A stretch of 64,000 bases of DNA from Stenotrophomonas maltophilia (GCA_002387845.1 DGLB01000076.1:1-64000), one strand, 5' to 3'; shown: positions 31,105-40,993, counted from the first letter of the stretch. Program-made: numbers and translations. Notes: a model not told the origin generated them from the letters alone.

Positions 31105-31157
31105 CCAGCCATCTTCCGACGCCGCCTTCGCGCACCGTCGATGCAGGAGCCCTTCCG

Positions 31158-32450
31158 ATGTCTGCCGTGCCTGCTGCTTCCGCGCGTTCGAGCGTAACCA
31201 CCTCGATCCTCATCATCGGGGTGCTGTTCTTCCTGATCGGCTTCTTCACCTGGCTCAACGGGCCGCTGATCACCTTCGTGAAGCTGGCCTTCGAGCTGGA
31301 CGAGGTGGGCGCGTTCCTGGTGCTGATGGTGTTCTATCTGTCCTACTTCTTCCTGGCCCTGCCGGCCTCGTGGATCCTCAAGCGCACCGGCATGAAGAAG
31401 GGTCTGAGCCTGAGCCTGCTGGTGATGGCGGCCGGCGCGGTGCTGTTTGCCCACTACGCGCAGCAGCGCTGGTACCCGGGCGCGCTCAGCGGCCTGTTCG
31501 TGATCGGCAGCGGCCTGGCCCTGCTGCAGACCGCAGTGAACCCCTACATCAGCATTCTCGGGCCGATTGAAACCGCTGCCCGCCGCATCGCGTTGATGGG
31601 CATCTGCAACAAGATCGCCGGCATCCTGGCTCCGTTCTTCATCGGCACGCTGGTGCTGCACGGCGTGGGTGACCTGGCCGACCAGGTCGCCGCGGCCGAC
31701 GTTGCCACCCGCACCGCGCTGCTGGACGGGTTCGCCAGCAAGATCCAGGCTCCGTACATGGGCATGGCCGGGCTGCTGGTGGTGCTGGCGGTGGGGGTGC
31801 TGTTCTCGCCGCTGCCGGAGCTGAAAACCGCCGAAGCCAACGCGACCCCGCCGGCCGCACCGGGCACCCGTGAGCGCACCAGCATCTTCCAGTTCCCGCA
31901 CCTGTGGCTGGGGGTGATGTGCCTGTTCGTCTACGTGGGCGTGGAAGTGATGGCCGGCGATGCGATCGGCACCTACGGGCACGGCTTCGACCTGCCGCTG
32001 GACCAGACCAAGCTGTTCACCTCGGCCACCCTGGCGGCGATGCTGGCCGGCTACGTGGTGGGCCTGGCGGTGATTCCGCACCTGGTTTCACAGTCGAAGT
32101 ACCTCAGCATCTCCGCCACCCTGGGCGTGCTGTTCTGCATCGGTGCGCTGTTCACCCATGGCTATGTGTCGGTGGGCTTCGTGGCCGCGCTGGGCTTTGC
32201 CAACGCCATGATGTGGCCGGCGATCTTCCCGCTGGCGATCCGCGGGCTGGGGCGCTTCACCGAAACCGGCTCGGCGCTGCTGGTGATGGCCATTGCCGGC
32301 GGCGCGATCATTCCGCAGGCATTCGCCGTGCTCAAGCAGCATTTCGACTTCCAGTGGGTGTTCGCCGGGCTGATGGTGCCCTGCTACCTGTACATCCTGT
32401 TCTACTCCCTGCGCGGCTATCGGATTGGCCTGCCCCGCGACGCGGCCTGA
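31158..32450 (+). CDS. nagP: N-acetylglucosamine permease NagP, FucP-like MFS
   Basis: 430-aa inner-membrane transporter with 11-12 hydrophobic segments. FucP-family features are visible: IGVLFFLIGFFTWLNGPLI in TM1, SIFQFPHLWLGVMCLFVYVGVEVMAGD at the start of the second half, and the FucP-type TAVNPYISILGP. In the GlcNAc loci of xanthomonads NagP imports GlcNAc by H+ symport. ATG 31158 is the only start followed directly by the first membrane segment. It is the first gene of the nagP-nagQ-nagB-II-nagA-nagX operon. Confidence 0.92.
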   Translation: MSAVPAASARSSVTTSILIIGVLFFLIGFFTWLNGPLITFVKLAFELDEVGAFLVLMVFYLSYFFLALPASWILKRTGMKKGLSLSLLVMAAGAVLFAHYAQQRWYPGALSGLFVIGSGLALLQTAVNPYISILGPIETAARRIALMGICNKIAGILAPFFIGTLVLHGVGDLADQVAAADVATRTALLDGFASKIQAPYMGMAGLLVVLAVGVLFSPLPELKTAEANATPPAAPGTRERTSIFQFPHLWLGVMCLFVYVGVEVMAGDAIGTYGHGFDLPLDQTKLFTSATLAAMLAGYVVGLAVIPHLVSQSKYLSISATLGVLFCIGALFTHGYVSVGFVAALGFANAMMWPAIFPLAIRGLGRFTETGSALLVMAIAGGAIIPQAFAVLKQHFDFQWVFAGLMVPCYLYILFYSLRGYRIGLPRDAA

Positions 32451-32492
32451 TCGGCGATCATGGACGCTCCACGGAACCCGCAGGAAACCCCA

Positions 32493-33560
32493 ATGCGCAG
32501 AGCGACCATCAAGGATGTCGCCGAACGGGCCAAGGTGTCGTTGAAGACCGTCTCGCGGGTCATCAACAACGAACCGTCGGTGATGCAGGCCACGCGTGCG
32601 CGCGTGCTGCGCGCCATTGCCGAGCTGGATTACGAACCGGACCCGGCCGCACGCAACCTGCGCACCGGTACCACCCTGGTGGTCGGGCTGGTGTATGACA
32701 ACCCGAACCCGTATCACATCATCGGAGTTCAGAACGGCGTGTTGGCGGCCTGCCGCGAAACCGGCTTCGGGCTGCAGATCCACCCCTGCGATTCGAGCTC
32801 ACCGATGCTGGCCGAAGAACTGGCCGACTGGGTGCAGCGTTCGCGGCTGGCCGGGCTGGTGCTGACCGCGCCGATGTCCGAGCGCCGCGACCTGATTGCC
32901 GCGCTCACGGCGCGCGGAATCAAGCTGGTGCGCATCATCGCCGCCACTGAAGACCCGGCCGATGGTGCCTGCGTGTTCGTGGACGACCGCGAGGCCGCCT
33001 ATGAAATCACTGAACACCTGATCCAGCTCGGTCACCAGCGCATCGGCTTCCTGTGGGGGGGCACGTCGCACCGCTCTTCCGGCGAGCGCTATGCCGGCTA
33101 CGAAGCGGCGTTGAAGGACTACGGCATGACCGTGGACAAGCACCTGGTGGTGCCGGGCGACTACACCTTCGACGACGGCTTCCGTGGTGCACGCCGGCTG
33201 CTGGCGCTGCGCGAACCGCCCACCGCGATCTTCGGCTCCAACGACGAAATCGCCGCCGGCGTGCTTGCTGCGGCGAAGTCGGCCGGCATGAACGTGCCGT
33301 ACGACCTGTCCATTGCCGGCTTCGAGGACAGCCCGTTCTCGCGCCAGTCGTGGCCGCCGCTGACCACCGCCAAGCAGGCCACTGAAGATATTGCCCGCCA
33401 CGCCGCGCGCCTGCTGATCGCCCAGCTGCGCAGCGACGCCTACGACGAATCCTCTTCGCCGCTGCACAACCAGGGCTTCGTGCCGCAACTGGTGGTGCGC
33501 GGATCCACTGCCCCGATGCGCCCGGCCGGGGCGCGCCCTCCTTCTCCAGAAACGCCCTGA
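32493..33560 (+). CDS. nagQ: LacI-family repressor NagQ
   Basis: 355-aa regulator. N-terminal LacI HTH RRATIKDVAERAKVSLKTVSRVINNEPSVM, then the hinge and YEPDPAARNLRTGTT, and a periplasmic-binding-like effector domain ending with SIAGFEDSPFSRQSWPPLTT. NagQ represses GlcNAc genes in Xanthomonas; the likely targets here are the two TGACAACG palindromes in the divergent control region. ATG 32493, with GCAGGAAA upstream, is preferred over ATG 32460 because LacI proteins begin just before the HTH. It lies 42 bp after nagP. Confidence 0.92.
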   Translation: MRRATIKDVAERAKVSLKTVSRVINNEPSVMQATRARVLRAIAELDYEPDPAARNLRTGTTLVVGLVYDNPNPYHIIGVQNGVLAACRETGFGLQIHPCDSSSPMLAEELADWVQRSRLAGLVLTAPMSERRDLIAALTARGIKLVRIIAATEDPADGACVFVDDREAAYEITEHLIQLGHQRIGFLWGGTSHRSSGERYAGYEAALKDYGMTVDKHLVVPGDYTFDDGFRGARRLLALREPPTAIFGSNDEIAAGVLAAAKSAGMNVPYDLSIAGFEDSPFSRQSWPPLTTAKQATEDIARHAARLLIAQLRSDAYDESSSPLHNQGFVPQLVVRGSTAPMRPAGARPPSPETP

Positions 33561-33567
33561 GACCCGC

Positions 33568-34596
33568 ATGTCACTGCCTGCTCCCCACGACACCCTGATG
33601 TTCCGCGAAGCCGCCGAAGCGGCCGACGTGATCGCCGCGCAGTTCACGCGCAACCAGCAGGCGGTGAAGACCCTGGCGGCCAGCCTGCGCGCCGCGCCGC
33701 CGCCGTTCGTGGTGACGTGCGCGCGCGGCAGCTCCGACCACGCGGCCACCTATGCGAAGTACCTGCTGGAAACGCGGTTGGGGCTGGTGACCGCTTCGGC
33801 GTCGCCGTCGGTGGGCTCGGTGTACGAAGCGCCGCTGCAGCTGCGCGGTGCGCTGTACATCGTGATTTCCCAGTCGGGCAAGAGTCCGGACCTGCTGCGC
33901 AATGCAGAAGCGGCGCGCGCCGCCGGTGCGCGCGTGGTCGCACTGGTGAACGTGGAAGATTCACCGCTGGCGCAGCTGGCTGAAACCGTGATTCCGCTCG
34001 GCGCAGGTGCAGAGCGCAGCGTGGCAGCGACCAAGAGCTATCTGGCGTCGCTGTCGGCGATCCTGCAGCTGGTGGCGTACTGGAGCGAGGACAAGGCCCT
34101 GATTGCCGCGCTGGATACGCTGCCGGCAGCGCTGCGCGACGCCTGGAACAGCGACTGGAGCGCGCTGACCGATGGCCTGGTGCCGGCCCACAACCTGTTC
34201 GTGATCGGCCGCGGGCTGGGCCTGGGCGCGGCGCAGGAAGCGGCGCTGAAGTTCAAGGAAACCTGTGGCCTGCATGCCGAGGCCTACAGCTCGGCCGAGG
34301 TCAAGCACGGCCCGATGGCACTGGTTGGCCCTGGCTTCCCGGTGCTGGCCTTTGCCCAGCCCGATGAAACCGGCGCGGGCACGCGCGCGGTGGCGGCGGA
34401 GTTCGCTACCCGCAACGCGCAGGTGTGGTTGGCCGCACCCGATGGCGACCTGGCCCAGCCGCAGGCCCCGCATCCGGCCTGCGCGCCGCTGCTGGTGGTG
34501 CAGAGCTTCTATCGCGCGATCAACGCGCTGGCACTGCGGCGCGGGCATAATCCGGATCTGCCGCCGCATCTGAACAAGGTTACGGAAACTGTGTGA
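33568..34596 (+). CDS. nagB-II: Glucosamine-6-phosphate deaminase NagB-II (SIS type)
   Basis: 342-aa protein with two SIS domains, resembling the isomerase half of GlmS rather than classical NagB. Conserved elements: CARGSSDHAATYAKYLLE, SQSGKSPDLL, ERSVAATKSYLAS, ALKFKETCGLHAEAYSSAEVKHGP. It deaminates and isomerises GlcN6P to fructose 6-phosphate. GTG and other starts are possible, but ATG 33568 lies 7 bp after nagQ and gives normal length. Its stop overlaps the nagA start (TGATG). Confidence 0.93.
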   Translation: MSLPAPHDTLMFREAAEAADVIAAQFTRNQQAVKTLAASLRAAPPPFVVTCARGSSDHAATYAKYLLETRLGLVTASASPSVGSVYEAPLQLRGALYIVISQSGKSPDLLRNAEAARAAGARVVALVNVEDSPLAQLAETVIPLGAGAERSVAATKSYLASLSAILQLVAYWSEDKALIAALDTLPAALRDAWNSDWSALTDGLVPAHNLFVIGRGLGLGAAQEAALKFKETCGLHAEAYSSAEVKHGPMALVGPGFPVLAFAQPDETGAGTRAVAAEFATRNAQVWLAAPDGDLAQPQAPHPACAPLLVVQSFYRAINALALRRGHNPDLPPHLNKVTETV

Positions 34597-35744
34597 TGAA
34601 GACCGTTCTGCGCAATGCCCGCATTCTGGCCGGTGATGAGTTCCGCGACGACCTGGCCGTGGTGATCGAGGACGGGGTGATCACGGCCCTGGTCAGTGAT
34701 GCCGCGCCACAACTGGGCAGCGCCGACGAACAGGTCGACCTGGGCGGTGGTTGGCTGCTGCCGGGCTTCATCGATGCGCAGGTCAACGGCGGCGGTGGCG
34801 TGCTGTTCAACAACACGCCCGATGTGCACAGCCTGCGTACGCTGGCGGCCGCGCACCGCCGCTTCGGCACCACCGGGCTGCTGCCGACCCTGATCAGCGA
34901 CGACGTCGAGGTCATGCGCACGGCGATTGCCGCCACCCGTGAGGCAATCGCGGCCAAGGTGCCGGGCGTGCTCGGCATCCACCTGGAAGGTCCCTACATC
35001 GCCCCGGCGCGCAAGGGTACGCACAATCCGGACAAGTTCCGGGTGCCTGATGCGGATGAGATCGCGATGGCGGCCTCGCTGGACAACGGCGTCACCCTGC
35101 TGACCCTGGCCCCGGAACGGGTGCCGCTGGAAAGCATTCGCGCGCTGGTCGAGCGCGGGGTGATCGTCGCCGCCGGTCACACCGCGGCCACCTATGAGGA
35201 AGCCCGTGCAGGGCTGGATGCCGGCATCCGTGGCTTCACCCATCTGTACAACGCAATGTCGCCGCTGACCGGGCGTGAGCCCGGCGCGGTCGGCGCGGCA
35301 CTGGAAGACCGCGACAGCTGGGTCGGCATCATTGCCGACGGCGTGCATGTGCACCCGGCCAGCCTGCGCGTGGCGCTGGCGGCCAAGCCGCGCGGCAAGG
35401 TCATGCTGGTCACCGACGCAATGCCGCCGGTGGGCGCGGACGACCCCAGCTATGAACTCTACGGCGAGGTGATCACCGCCGTGGACGGGGTGGTACGCAA
35501 CGCGGCCGGGTCGCTCGCCGGCTCGGCGCTGGACATGGCCACCGCCGTGCGCAATGCCGTGCAGCAGTTGGGTCTGCCGCTGGCAGAGGCCGCCCGCATG
35601 GCCGCGCGTTATCCCGCGCAGTTCCTCAACCTGGACGACCGCCTCGGCGAGATCGCCGAAGGCTACCAGGCCGACCTGGTGCTGCTGGACGACGCACTGC
35701 AGGTGCGTGCCACCTGGATTGCCGGCCAGCGCGAGGACGCATGA
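34596..35744 (+). CDS. nagA: N-acetylglucosamine-6-phosphate deacetylase
   Basis: 382-aa amidohydrolase converting GlcNAc6P to GlcN6P and acetate. Visible: GFIDAQVNGGGGVLFN, the metal-ligand Glu in GIHLEGPYIAPARKGTH, AGHTAATYEEARAGLDAGIRGFTHLYNAMSP (His ligands), and the catalytic Asp in VTDAMPPVG. ATG 34596 shares one base with the nagB-II stop; GTG 34593 would add one residue. The 3' end overlaps nagX by 4 bp, so nagB-II, nagA and nagX are translationally coupled. Confidence 0.95.
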   Translation: MKTVLRNARILAGDEFRDDLAVVIEDGVITALVSDAAPQLGSADEQVDLGGGWLLPGFIDAQVNGGGGVLFNNTPDVHSLRTLAAAHRRFGTTGLLPTLISDDVEVMRTAIAATREAIAAKVPGVLGIHLEGPYIAPARKGTHNPDKFRVPDADEIAMAASLDNGVTLLTLAPERVPLESIRALVERGVIVAAGHTAATYEEARAGLDAGIRGFTHLYNAMSPLTGREPGAVGAALEDRDSWVGIIADGVHVHPASLRVALAAKPRGKVMLVTDAMPPVGADDPSYELYGEVITAVDGVVRNAAGSLAGSALDMATAVRNAVQQLGLPLAEAARMAARYPAQFLNLDDRLGEIAEGYQADLVLLDDALQVRATWIAGQREDA

Positions 35745-36817
35745 GCGCCTCCCCCGCAGCGCGCATGGGCTCGATTGACGCCCTGCGCGGCCTGACCGTG
35801 GCGGCGATGCTGCTGGTCAACAACCCCGGCGACTGGGCGCACGTGTATGCGCCCCTGCTGCATGCCGACTGGCATGGCTTCACGCCGACCGATCTGATTT
35901 TCCCGCTGTTCCTGTTCATTGCCGGGGTCTCGCTGGCCTTCAGCGTGGCCCCCCGTGCACAGGACCTGTCCGCGCGGCCCGCACTGCGCGCGGCACTGCT
36001 GAAGCGCGCGCTGCGCATCCTGGTGGCAGGGCTGTTGCTGCACGTGCTGGCGTGGTGGCTGTTCGCGCTGCCGGCGTACCGCCCGTGGGGGGTGCTGCAG
36101 CGGATTGCGTTGTGTGTGGGCGCAGCGGGGCTGGTGGCCATCCATCTGCGGCCGCGCATGCAATGGGCGGTGCTGGCAGCGTTGCTGTTGGGATATGCGG
36201 CCGTGCTGCTGGCCGCTGACACGCTGGAGCCGTGGCACAACCCGGTCAGTCGATTCGATACCGCGCTGTTCGCACCCTACCTGTACAAGTACAACCCGGT
36301 CACCGGGCTGGGTCACGACCCGGAGGGCCTGCTCAGCACGCTGGGTGCGCTGGCGACCACGCTGCTGGGGCTGATCGCCGGGCGCTGGCTGCGCGAGGGG
36401 CGGCTGGGCGCGTTGGCGGTGCTGGGCGCGGGCTGCCTGCTGCTGGGCACGCTGGCGGCGCGCGTTCCCGGCGGGCTGCCGTTGAACAAGAACCTGTGGA
36501 CGCCGAGCTATGCGCTGGTGGCCGGCGGGCTGTCGGTCGCTGGCCTGCTGCTGGCGCACCTGCTGGTGGACCGGAAGGGTTGGCCGGCGCTGGGCCGGCG
36601 CTTTGGTGTGAACGCCATTGCCGCCTATCTCGGGTCGAGCGTGATGGCGCTGGTGATGATCGCCAGTGGGGCCTGGGCGGCGTGCAATGCGTGGCTGGTG
36701 GGGCTGCTTCCGCAGGCACCGCAGCTGGCGTCGTTGTTGTGCGCTTCCGGCTTCGTCCTGTTCTGGTGGGGCGTGGTCGCGTGGCTGGACCACCGTCGCG
36801 TCTACGTGAAAATTTAA
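35741..36817 (+). CDS. nagX: NagX, membrane protein of the DUF5009/HGSNAT-like family
   Basis: 358-aa integral membrane protein with about ten hydrophobic segments. The N-terminus RMGSIDALRGLTVAAMLLVNNPGDWAHVYAPLLHADWHG and the following TPTDLIFPLFLFIAGVSLAFS are the hallmark of proteins related to eukaryotic heparan-alpha-glucosaminide N-acetyltransferase. NagX is a recurrent member of bacterial GlcNAc operons, where acetylation of glucosamine or transport is suspected. It ends the operon and overlaps nagA by ATGA. Confidence 0.9.
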   Translation: MSASPAARMGSIDALRGLTVAAMLLVNNPGDWAHVYAPLLHADWHGFTPTDLIFPLFLFIAGVSLAFSVAPRAQDLSARPALRAALLKRALRILVAGLLLHVLAWWLFALPAYRPWGVLQRIALCVGAAGLVAIHLRPRMQWAVLAALLLGYAAVLLAADTLEPWHNPVSRFDTALFAPYLYKYNPVTGLGHDPEGLLSTLGALATTLLGLIAGRWLREGRLGALAVLGAGCLLLGTLAARVPGGLPLNKNLWTPSYALVAGGLSVAGLLLAHLLVDRKGWPALGRRFGVNAIAAYLGSSVMALVMIASGAWAACNAWLVGLLPQAPQLASLLCASGFVLFWWGVVAWLDHRRVYVKI

Positions 36818-36928
36818 GGTCGCCGGCCTCACAGTTCCTCCACCGGACCATCACACCACGCCAGTAAAAGTACGCACCAGTGCTGCGTAGTTCTACTGTG
36901 GCACCGCGCGTCAGCCGTATTCCCACCT

Positions 36929-39742
36929 ATGAACAAGGATCGGGTTATGTGCTCCAGGATCGCGTTGCAGCGGCACCCCTTGGCCATCAGCACCGGCCAC
37001 GCACTTCGAACGATCTGCAGCGCCGCCTTGATCGCCGCCAGTGCGCCGGTCTGGGCAGGCTGCGACAACGCTGCGCCCACCGCCGGCCAGACCGTCACCT
37101 GCACCGCAGATCCGCCCAACCCGCAGGCAACCCCGGTCGTGAGCGTGGTGGGATCGGCAACGATCACCCTGAATGTGCAATCTGGCGCACAACTGGCGGT
37201 GCCCACCGGCGGAGCAGTGTTGTTCGACGGCGGCGGTGGCCATGTGATCACCAACGACGGCACCATCAGCAGCGCCGCCGGCGTCGCCATCGTGTCCAAC
37301 CAGGCGACCCGCGTGGTCAATCGCGGCACGATCAGCGGTAGCACCGGGGCCATCATCACCGGAGCCGGTGCCGATCAGCTGGAGATGCTGGGGGGCAGCA
37401 TCACCGGTGCGGTGCTGCAGGGCGCGGGAAGTGATGCGGTGGTGATCCGGGCCGGCACCGTCACCCGCATCGACCAGGGCGCGGACCAGGACAGCTTCGA
37501 GATCAGTTCCGGTACGGTGACCGGCGAAGTGAACCAGGGCCAGGAAAGCGACACCTTCCTGATGACCGGCGGCACTCTCGGGTCGCTGGTGCAGGGCGAT
37601 GGCTTCGACACCTTCCGCATGACCGCGGGTCACATCATCGGCGGCTTTGACGACGGCGATTACGCCGAGTTCACCGGCGGCCGCATCGGCCGGGTCAACA
37701 TGCGCCTGGAAGACAATACGTTCCTGATGTCCGGCGGCAGCATCGACGGCAACCTGGTCACCGGTTTCGGCAACGACACCATCGTGCTTTCGGCGGGTGA
37801 CATCGGCGGCAACATCAGTGTGTCCGGCGGCAGTGATTCGCTCACCGTCACCGGCGGGAGCGTGGGCGGCAATGTGCTGATGAGCCTGGGCAACGACACG
37901 CTGGACTGGAGTGGCGGTGGTGTCCTGCGCGGAAGCATCGACATGGGCGAAGGCGACGACCGCGCGCGCCTGACCAACCTGGGGCCGGACCAGCTGGGAT
38001 CGTTCAGCGCCTTCCAGGCGGCGGCGGGCAACGACCGCCTGGACATGAGCAACGTCAAACTCGCCGGCGTGGAGCGCCTGCTCAGCTGGGAACAGGTGAA
38101 CCTGGCCAGTGGCAGCGAACTCACCATGGACGGCACGCTGACCCTGGGGGATACCGGGACCGGCACCGGCGCACTGAACATCGGGGCGGGCAGCGCGCTG
38201 CTGGCTGGCGGCGGTAGCGGCCGCGTGGCCGCGTTGGGGGCAGGGCAGCTGGCCACGGTGACCAATGCGGGGCGCATTGATCTGTCCAACGGCGGCAGCA
38301 CCCCCGGTGACCGCTTCACCATCGTCGGCAACTATGTGGGTAGCGGCGGCACGCTGCAGCTGCAGACCGTGCTGGGCAACGATGCCTCGGCGTCGGACGC
38401 GCTGGTGATCGATGGCGGCACCGCCAGCGGCAACACGGTGATGAACATTCTCAATGTGGGCGGCACCGGTGCCAGTACGGTGGCAAACGGCATCATGGTG
38501 GTACAGGCAGTCAACGGTGCGACCACCACGGCGGGCGCGTTCGCGCTGTCTGGCGGCATTTCCGTGGGGGCCTACGAGTATTTCCTGTTCAAGGGGGGTG
38601 TGAGCGCGGGCACCACGGACAACTGGTATCTGCGTTCCACCATCGTGCCCGGGCCGATTCCGGCCCCGGCACCAGCACCGGTTGTGGTGGCTGGGGAGCC
38701 GCCGCAACCACCGGCACCGAGCCCACTGCTGGTGCCGCCTACACCGGAAGCACGCCGCCCCACGACCCTGGACGTGATTCCGATCTATCGCATGGAAACG
38801 CCGCCGTACGCAGTGGTGCCGCCGCTGTTGCGCGAAGCCAGCATGGCCAGCCTGGGTACCTTCCACGAGCGCCAGGGCGAACAGCGCCTGCTGCGCGGCG
38901 AAGGTGGGTTCCGCGCGGCCTGGGCGCGACTGATCGGACAAAGCCATGAGCAGAGCTGGAAGGGCAATGCGCAGCCGGGCTTCGACGGTCACTTCGTGGG
39001 CGTGCAGGCCGGTGCGGACCTGTACGCACACGCCGGCAACAGCCGCGACCAGCTGGGCGTGTTCGTCGGCCGCAACCGCGCCAAAGGGGATGTGACCGGC
39101 TTTGCGCTGGGCTGGGAAAACGTCGCCGCCGGGCAGTCGCAGCTGGACGACGAACACGTGGGCCTGTACTGGACCCGGGTCGGCGCGAAGAACGGTTACC
39201 TGGACGCAGTGGTGATGCAGAGCCGCTACGATGGCAGCAGTACCTCGATCCGCGGGCTGGGCGTCGACCTGGACGGCACCGGCACGACTGCCTCACTGGA
39301 GGTAGGCAAACCGCTGCTGCGTTTCGGCCAGTCGGCATGGTGGCTGGAGCCGCAGTTGCAGGTGATCTGGCAGCGTACCGACATTGATGACACCGCCGAC
39401 GCGGTATCCGTGGTGCGCATGCAGAACGACAACGCGTGGACCGGCCGTGCCGGCTTCCGCCTGGCGGCGGACTACACCTTGGCCGACAACGGCTGGCAGC
39501 CGTACCTGAAGGTCAACTACTGGCGCGGTTTCAGTGGCCAGGACCAGATCGACATCGGTGGCGATCCGCTGACCAGCGAGCAGGCCTACCGTGCGCTGGA
39601 AGTGGGCGTCGGCGTGGTGGCGCGCTTCAACGCCAACGTCAGCGCGTTTGCCGTGGCCGACTACACCCGCGATCTGGAAAGCGACGCACAGAAGGAACGC
39701 AAGGTGGTCGAAGGCAACATCGGGCTGCGCTACGACTTCTGA
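36929..39742 (+). CDS. Autotransporter with RTX-like passenger repeats
   Basis: 937-aa type Va secretion protein. A long signal region (~1-43, ending APVWAG), then a passenger of short beta-solenoid repeats (~60-590): successive units of ~20 residues with GGSI.GN, GNDT and GGSDSL, several resembling the Gly/Asp nonapeptides of RTX proteins. A Pro-rich linker (~598-640) precedes a C-terminal autotransporter barrel (~655-937) ending in NIGLRYDF. It is monocistronic, after an 111-bp gap. The 3' end overlaps cca by 13 bp (convergent). Adhesin function is inferred from family. Confidence 0.88.
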   Translation: MNKDRVMCSRIALQRHPLAISTGHALRTICSAALIAASAPVWAGCDNAAPTAGQTVTCTADPPNPQATPVVSVVGSATITLNVQSGAQLAVPTGGAVLFDGGGGHVITNDGTISSAAGVAIVSNQATRVVNRGTISGSTGAIITGAGADQLEMLGGSITGAVLQGAGSDAVVIRAGTVTRIDQGADQDSFEISSGTVTGEVNQGQESDTFLMTGGTLGSLVQGDGFDTFRMTAGHIIGGFDDGDYAEFTGGRIGRVNMRLEDNTFLMSGGSIDGNLVTGFGNDTIVLSAGDIGGNISVSGGSDSLTVTGGSVGGNVLMSLGNDTLDWSGGGVLRGSIDMGEGDDRARLTNLGPDQLGSFSAFQAAAGNDRLDMSNVKLAGVERLLSWEQVNLASGSELTMDGTLTLGDTGTGTGALNIGAGSALLAGGGSGRVAALGAGQLATVTNAGRIDLSNGGSTPGDRFTIVGNYVGSGGTLQLQTVLGNDASASDALVIDGGTASGNTVMNILNVGGTGASTVANGIMVVQAVNGATTTAGAFALSGGISVGAYEYFLFKGGVSAGTTDNWYLRSTIVPGPIPAPAPAPVVVAGEPPQPPAPSPLLVPPTPEARRPTTLDVIPIYRMETPPYAVVPPLLREASMASLGTFHERQGEQRLLRGEGGFRAAWARLIGQSHEQSWKGNAQPGFDGHFVGVQAGADLYAHAGNSRDQLGVFVGRNRAKGDVTGFALGWENVAAGQSQLDDEHVGLYWTRVGAKNGYLDAVVMQSRYDGSSTSIRGLGVDLDGTGTTASLEVGKPLLRFGQSAWWLEPQLQVIWQRTDIDDTADAVSVVRMQNDNAWTGRAGFRLAADYTLADNGWQPYLKVNYWRGFSGQDQIDIGGDPLTSEQAYRALEVGVGVVARFNANVSAFAVADYTRDLESDAQKERKVVEGNIGLRYDF

Positions 39743-40959
39743 CGCGCGGCCTTGATTGCCTGCACGCGGGCGCGCTTCAGCGCATCGCCGATCGCCGGGC
39801 CCTGCAGATGGGTGAGGTCGAGGTCGCGTGCCTGTACCGCCAACGCAGCAGCATGCACGCGCTTGAGGGTTTCGCCTTGCGGGTAGTCGCTGTCCTCGAA
39901 GCCCAGGCGGCCGCGTTTGTCGGCCTCGCAGCACAGCGCGATGCGGGCCACGCGTTCGGGCCGGCGGAAGGCATCGAAACGGCCCAGCAGTTCCAGAATC
40001 GTGGCGTCGCGCAGCTCGTCGATGCGGTGCACGTTGAGGTGGTCGCGGCACACCGCTTCCGCCAGCTGGCGGTGTTCCAGCGGTACCTTCAATCGTTCGC
40101 ACAGTGCCTGCAGCGGCTGCAGGCCGCGCTGCTCATGCATCAGGTGGCGTGGCCACTCCGCTTCGGGGGTGAGCCCCTTGCCCAGGTCGTGGGTGAGCGC
40201 GGCAAAGCCGACCAGATCGTCGCCCGGTGCCAGTTGCGCGGCCATGTCGCTGACCATTTCCTGGTGTATGCCGGTGTCCACTTCGGGGTGGAACTCAGCG
40301 CGCTGGGGCACGCCGTACAGCGCTTCCAGTTCCGGCAACACCGCAGCCAGCGCATCGGCTTCGTGCAGGGTGCGCAGGAAGGCGGAGGGCCGGGCACAGG
40401 CGAGGGCACGGCGCAGCTCCTGCCAGACCCGCTCGGGCACCAGTGCATCCAGCTCGCCGCTGGCGGCGATCTGGCGCATCAGGTCCATGGTTTCCGGGGC
40501 CACGCTGAAACCCAAGGGCGCGAACCGGGCCATGAACCGCGCGGCACGCAGCACCCGCAACGGGTCTTCCACAAAGGCCGGGCCAACATGGCGCAGCACG
40601 CGCTGTTCGATGTCGCGCGCGCCACCATACGGGTCCACGAGTGCACCGGTGGCTTCATCGCAGGCGATGGCGTTGATGGTGAAGTCGCGTCGCAGCAGGT
40701 CCTCTTCCAGCGTCACCGACGGATCGGCGTCGACCACGAAGCCACGATAGCCACGGCCGGACTTGCGCTCGGTGCGGGCCAGCGCGTATTCCTCGCCCGT
40801 TTTCGGGTGCAGGAACACGGGGAAGTCCATGCCCACGGCCTTGTAGCCCTGCGCTTCCATCTGTGCCTGGGTGGCACCGACCACCACCCAGTCGCGGTCA
40901 CCGGGCGTGCGATTGAGCAGGCGGTCGCGCACTGCGCCGCCGACGAGGTAGATCTTCAT
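39730..40959 (-). CDS. cca: Multifunctional CCA tRNA nucleotidyltransferase
   Basis: 409-aa class II CCA-adding enzyme that builds or repairs the 3' CCA end of tRNAs. N-terminal YLVGGAVRDRLL, metal-binding D21-x-D23 in GDRDW, then ERKSGRGYRGF and the RRDFTINAIA motif C. EDPLRVLRAARFMARF follows. The C-terminal HD domain (HQEMVSDMAA ... LTHDLGKG) is the part that carries phosphatase and phosphodiesterase activity in E. coli. Length is normal. It starts 34 bp downstream of the slt stop codon on the same strand. Confidence 0.96.
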   Translation of the reverse strand: MKIYLVGGAVRDRLLNRTPGDRDWVVVGATQAQMEAQGYKAVGMDFPVFLHPKTGEEYALARTERKSGRGYRGFVVDADPSVTLEEDLLRRDFTINAIACDEATGALVDPYGGARDIEQRVLRHVGPAFVEDPLRVLRAARFMARFAPLGFSVAPETMDLMRQIAASGELDALVPERVWQELRRALACARPSAFLRTLHEADALAAVLPELEALYGVPQRAEFHPEVDTGIHQEMVSDMAAQLAPGDDLVGFAALTHDLGKGLTPEAEWPRHLMHEQRGLQPLQALCERLKVPLEHRQLAEAVCRDHLNVHRIDELRDATILELLGRFDAFRRPERVARIALCCEADKRGRLGFEDSDYPQGETLKRVHAAALAVQARDLDLTHLQGPAIGDALKRARVQAIKAARQKS

Positions 40960-40993
40960 GCGGCCATTCTGCCCGAATCGCGCCGATGTGCCC

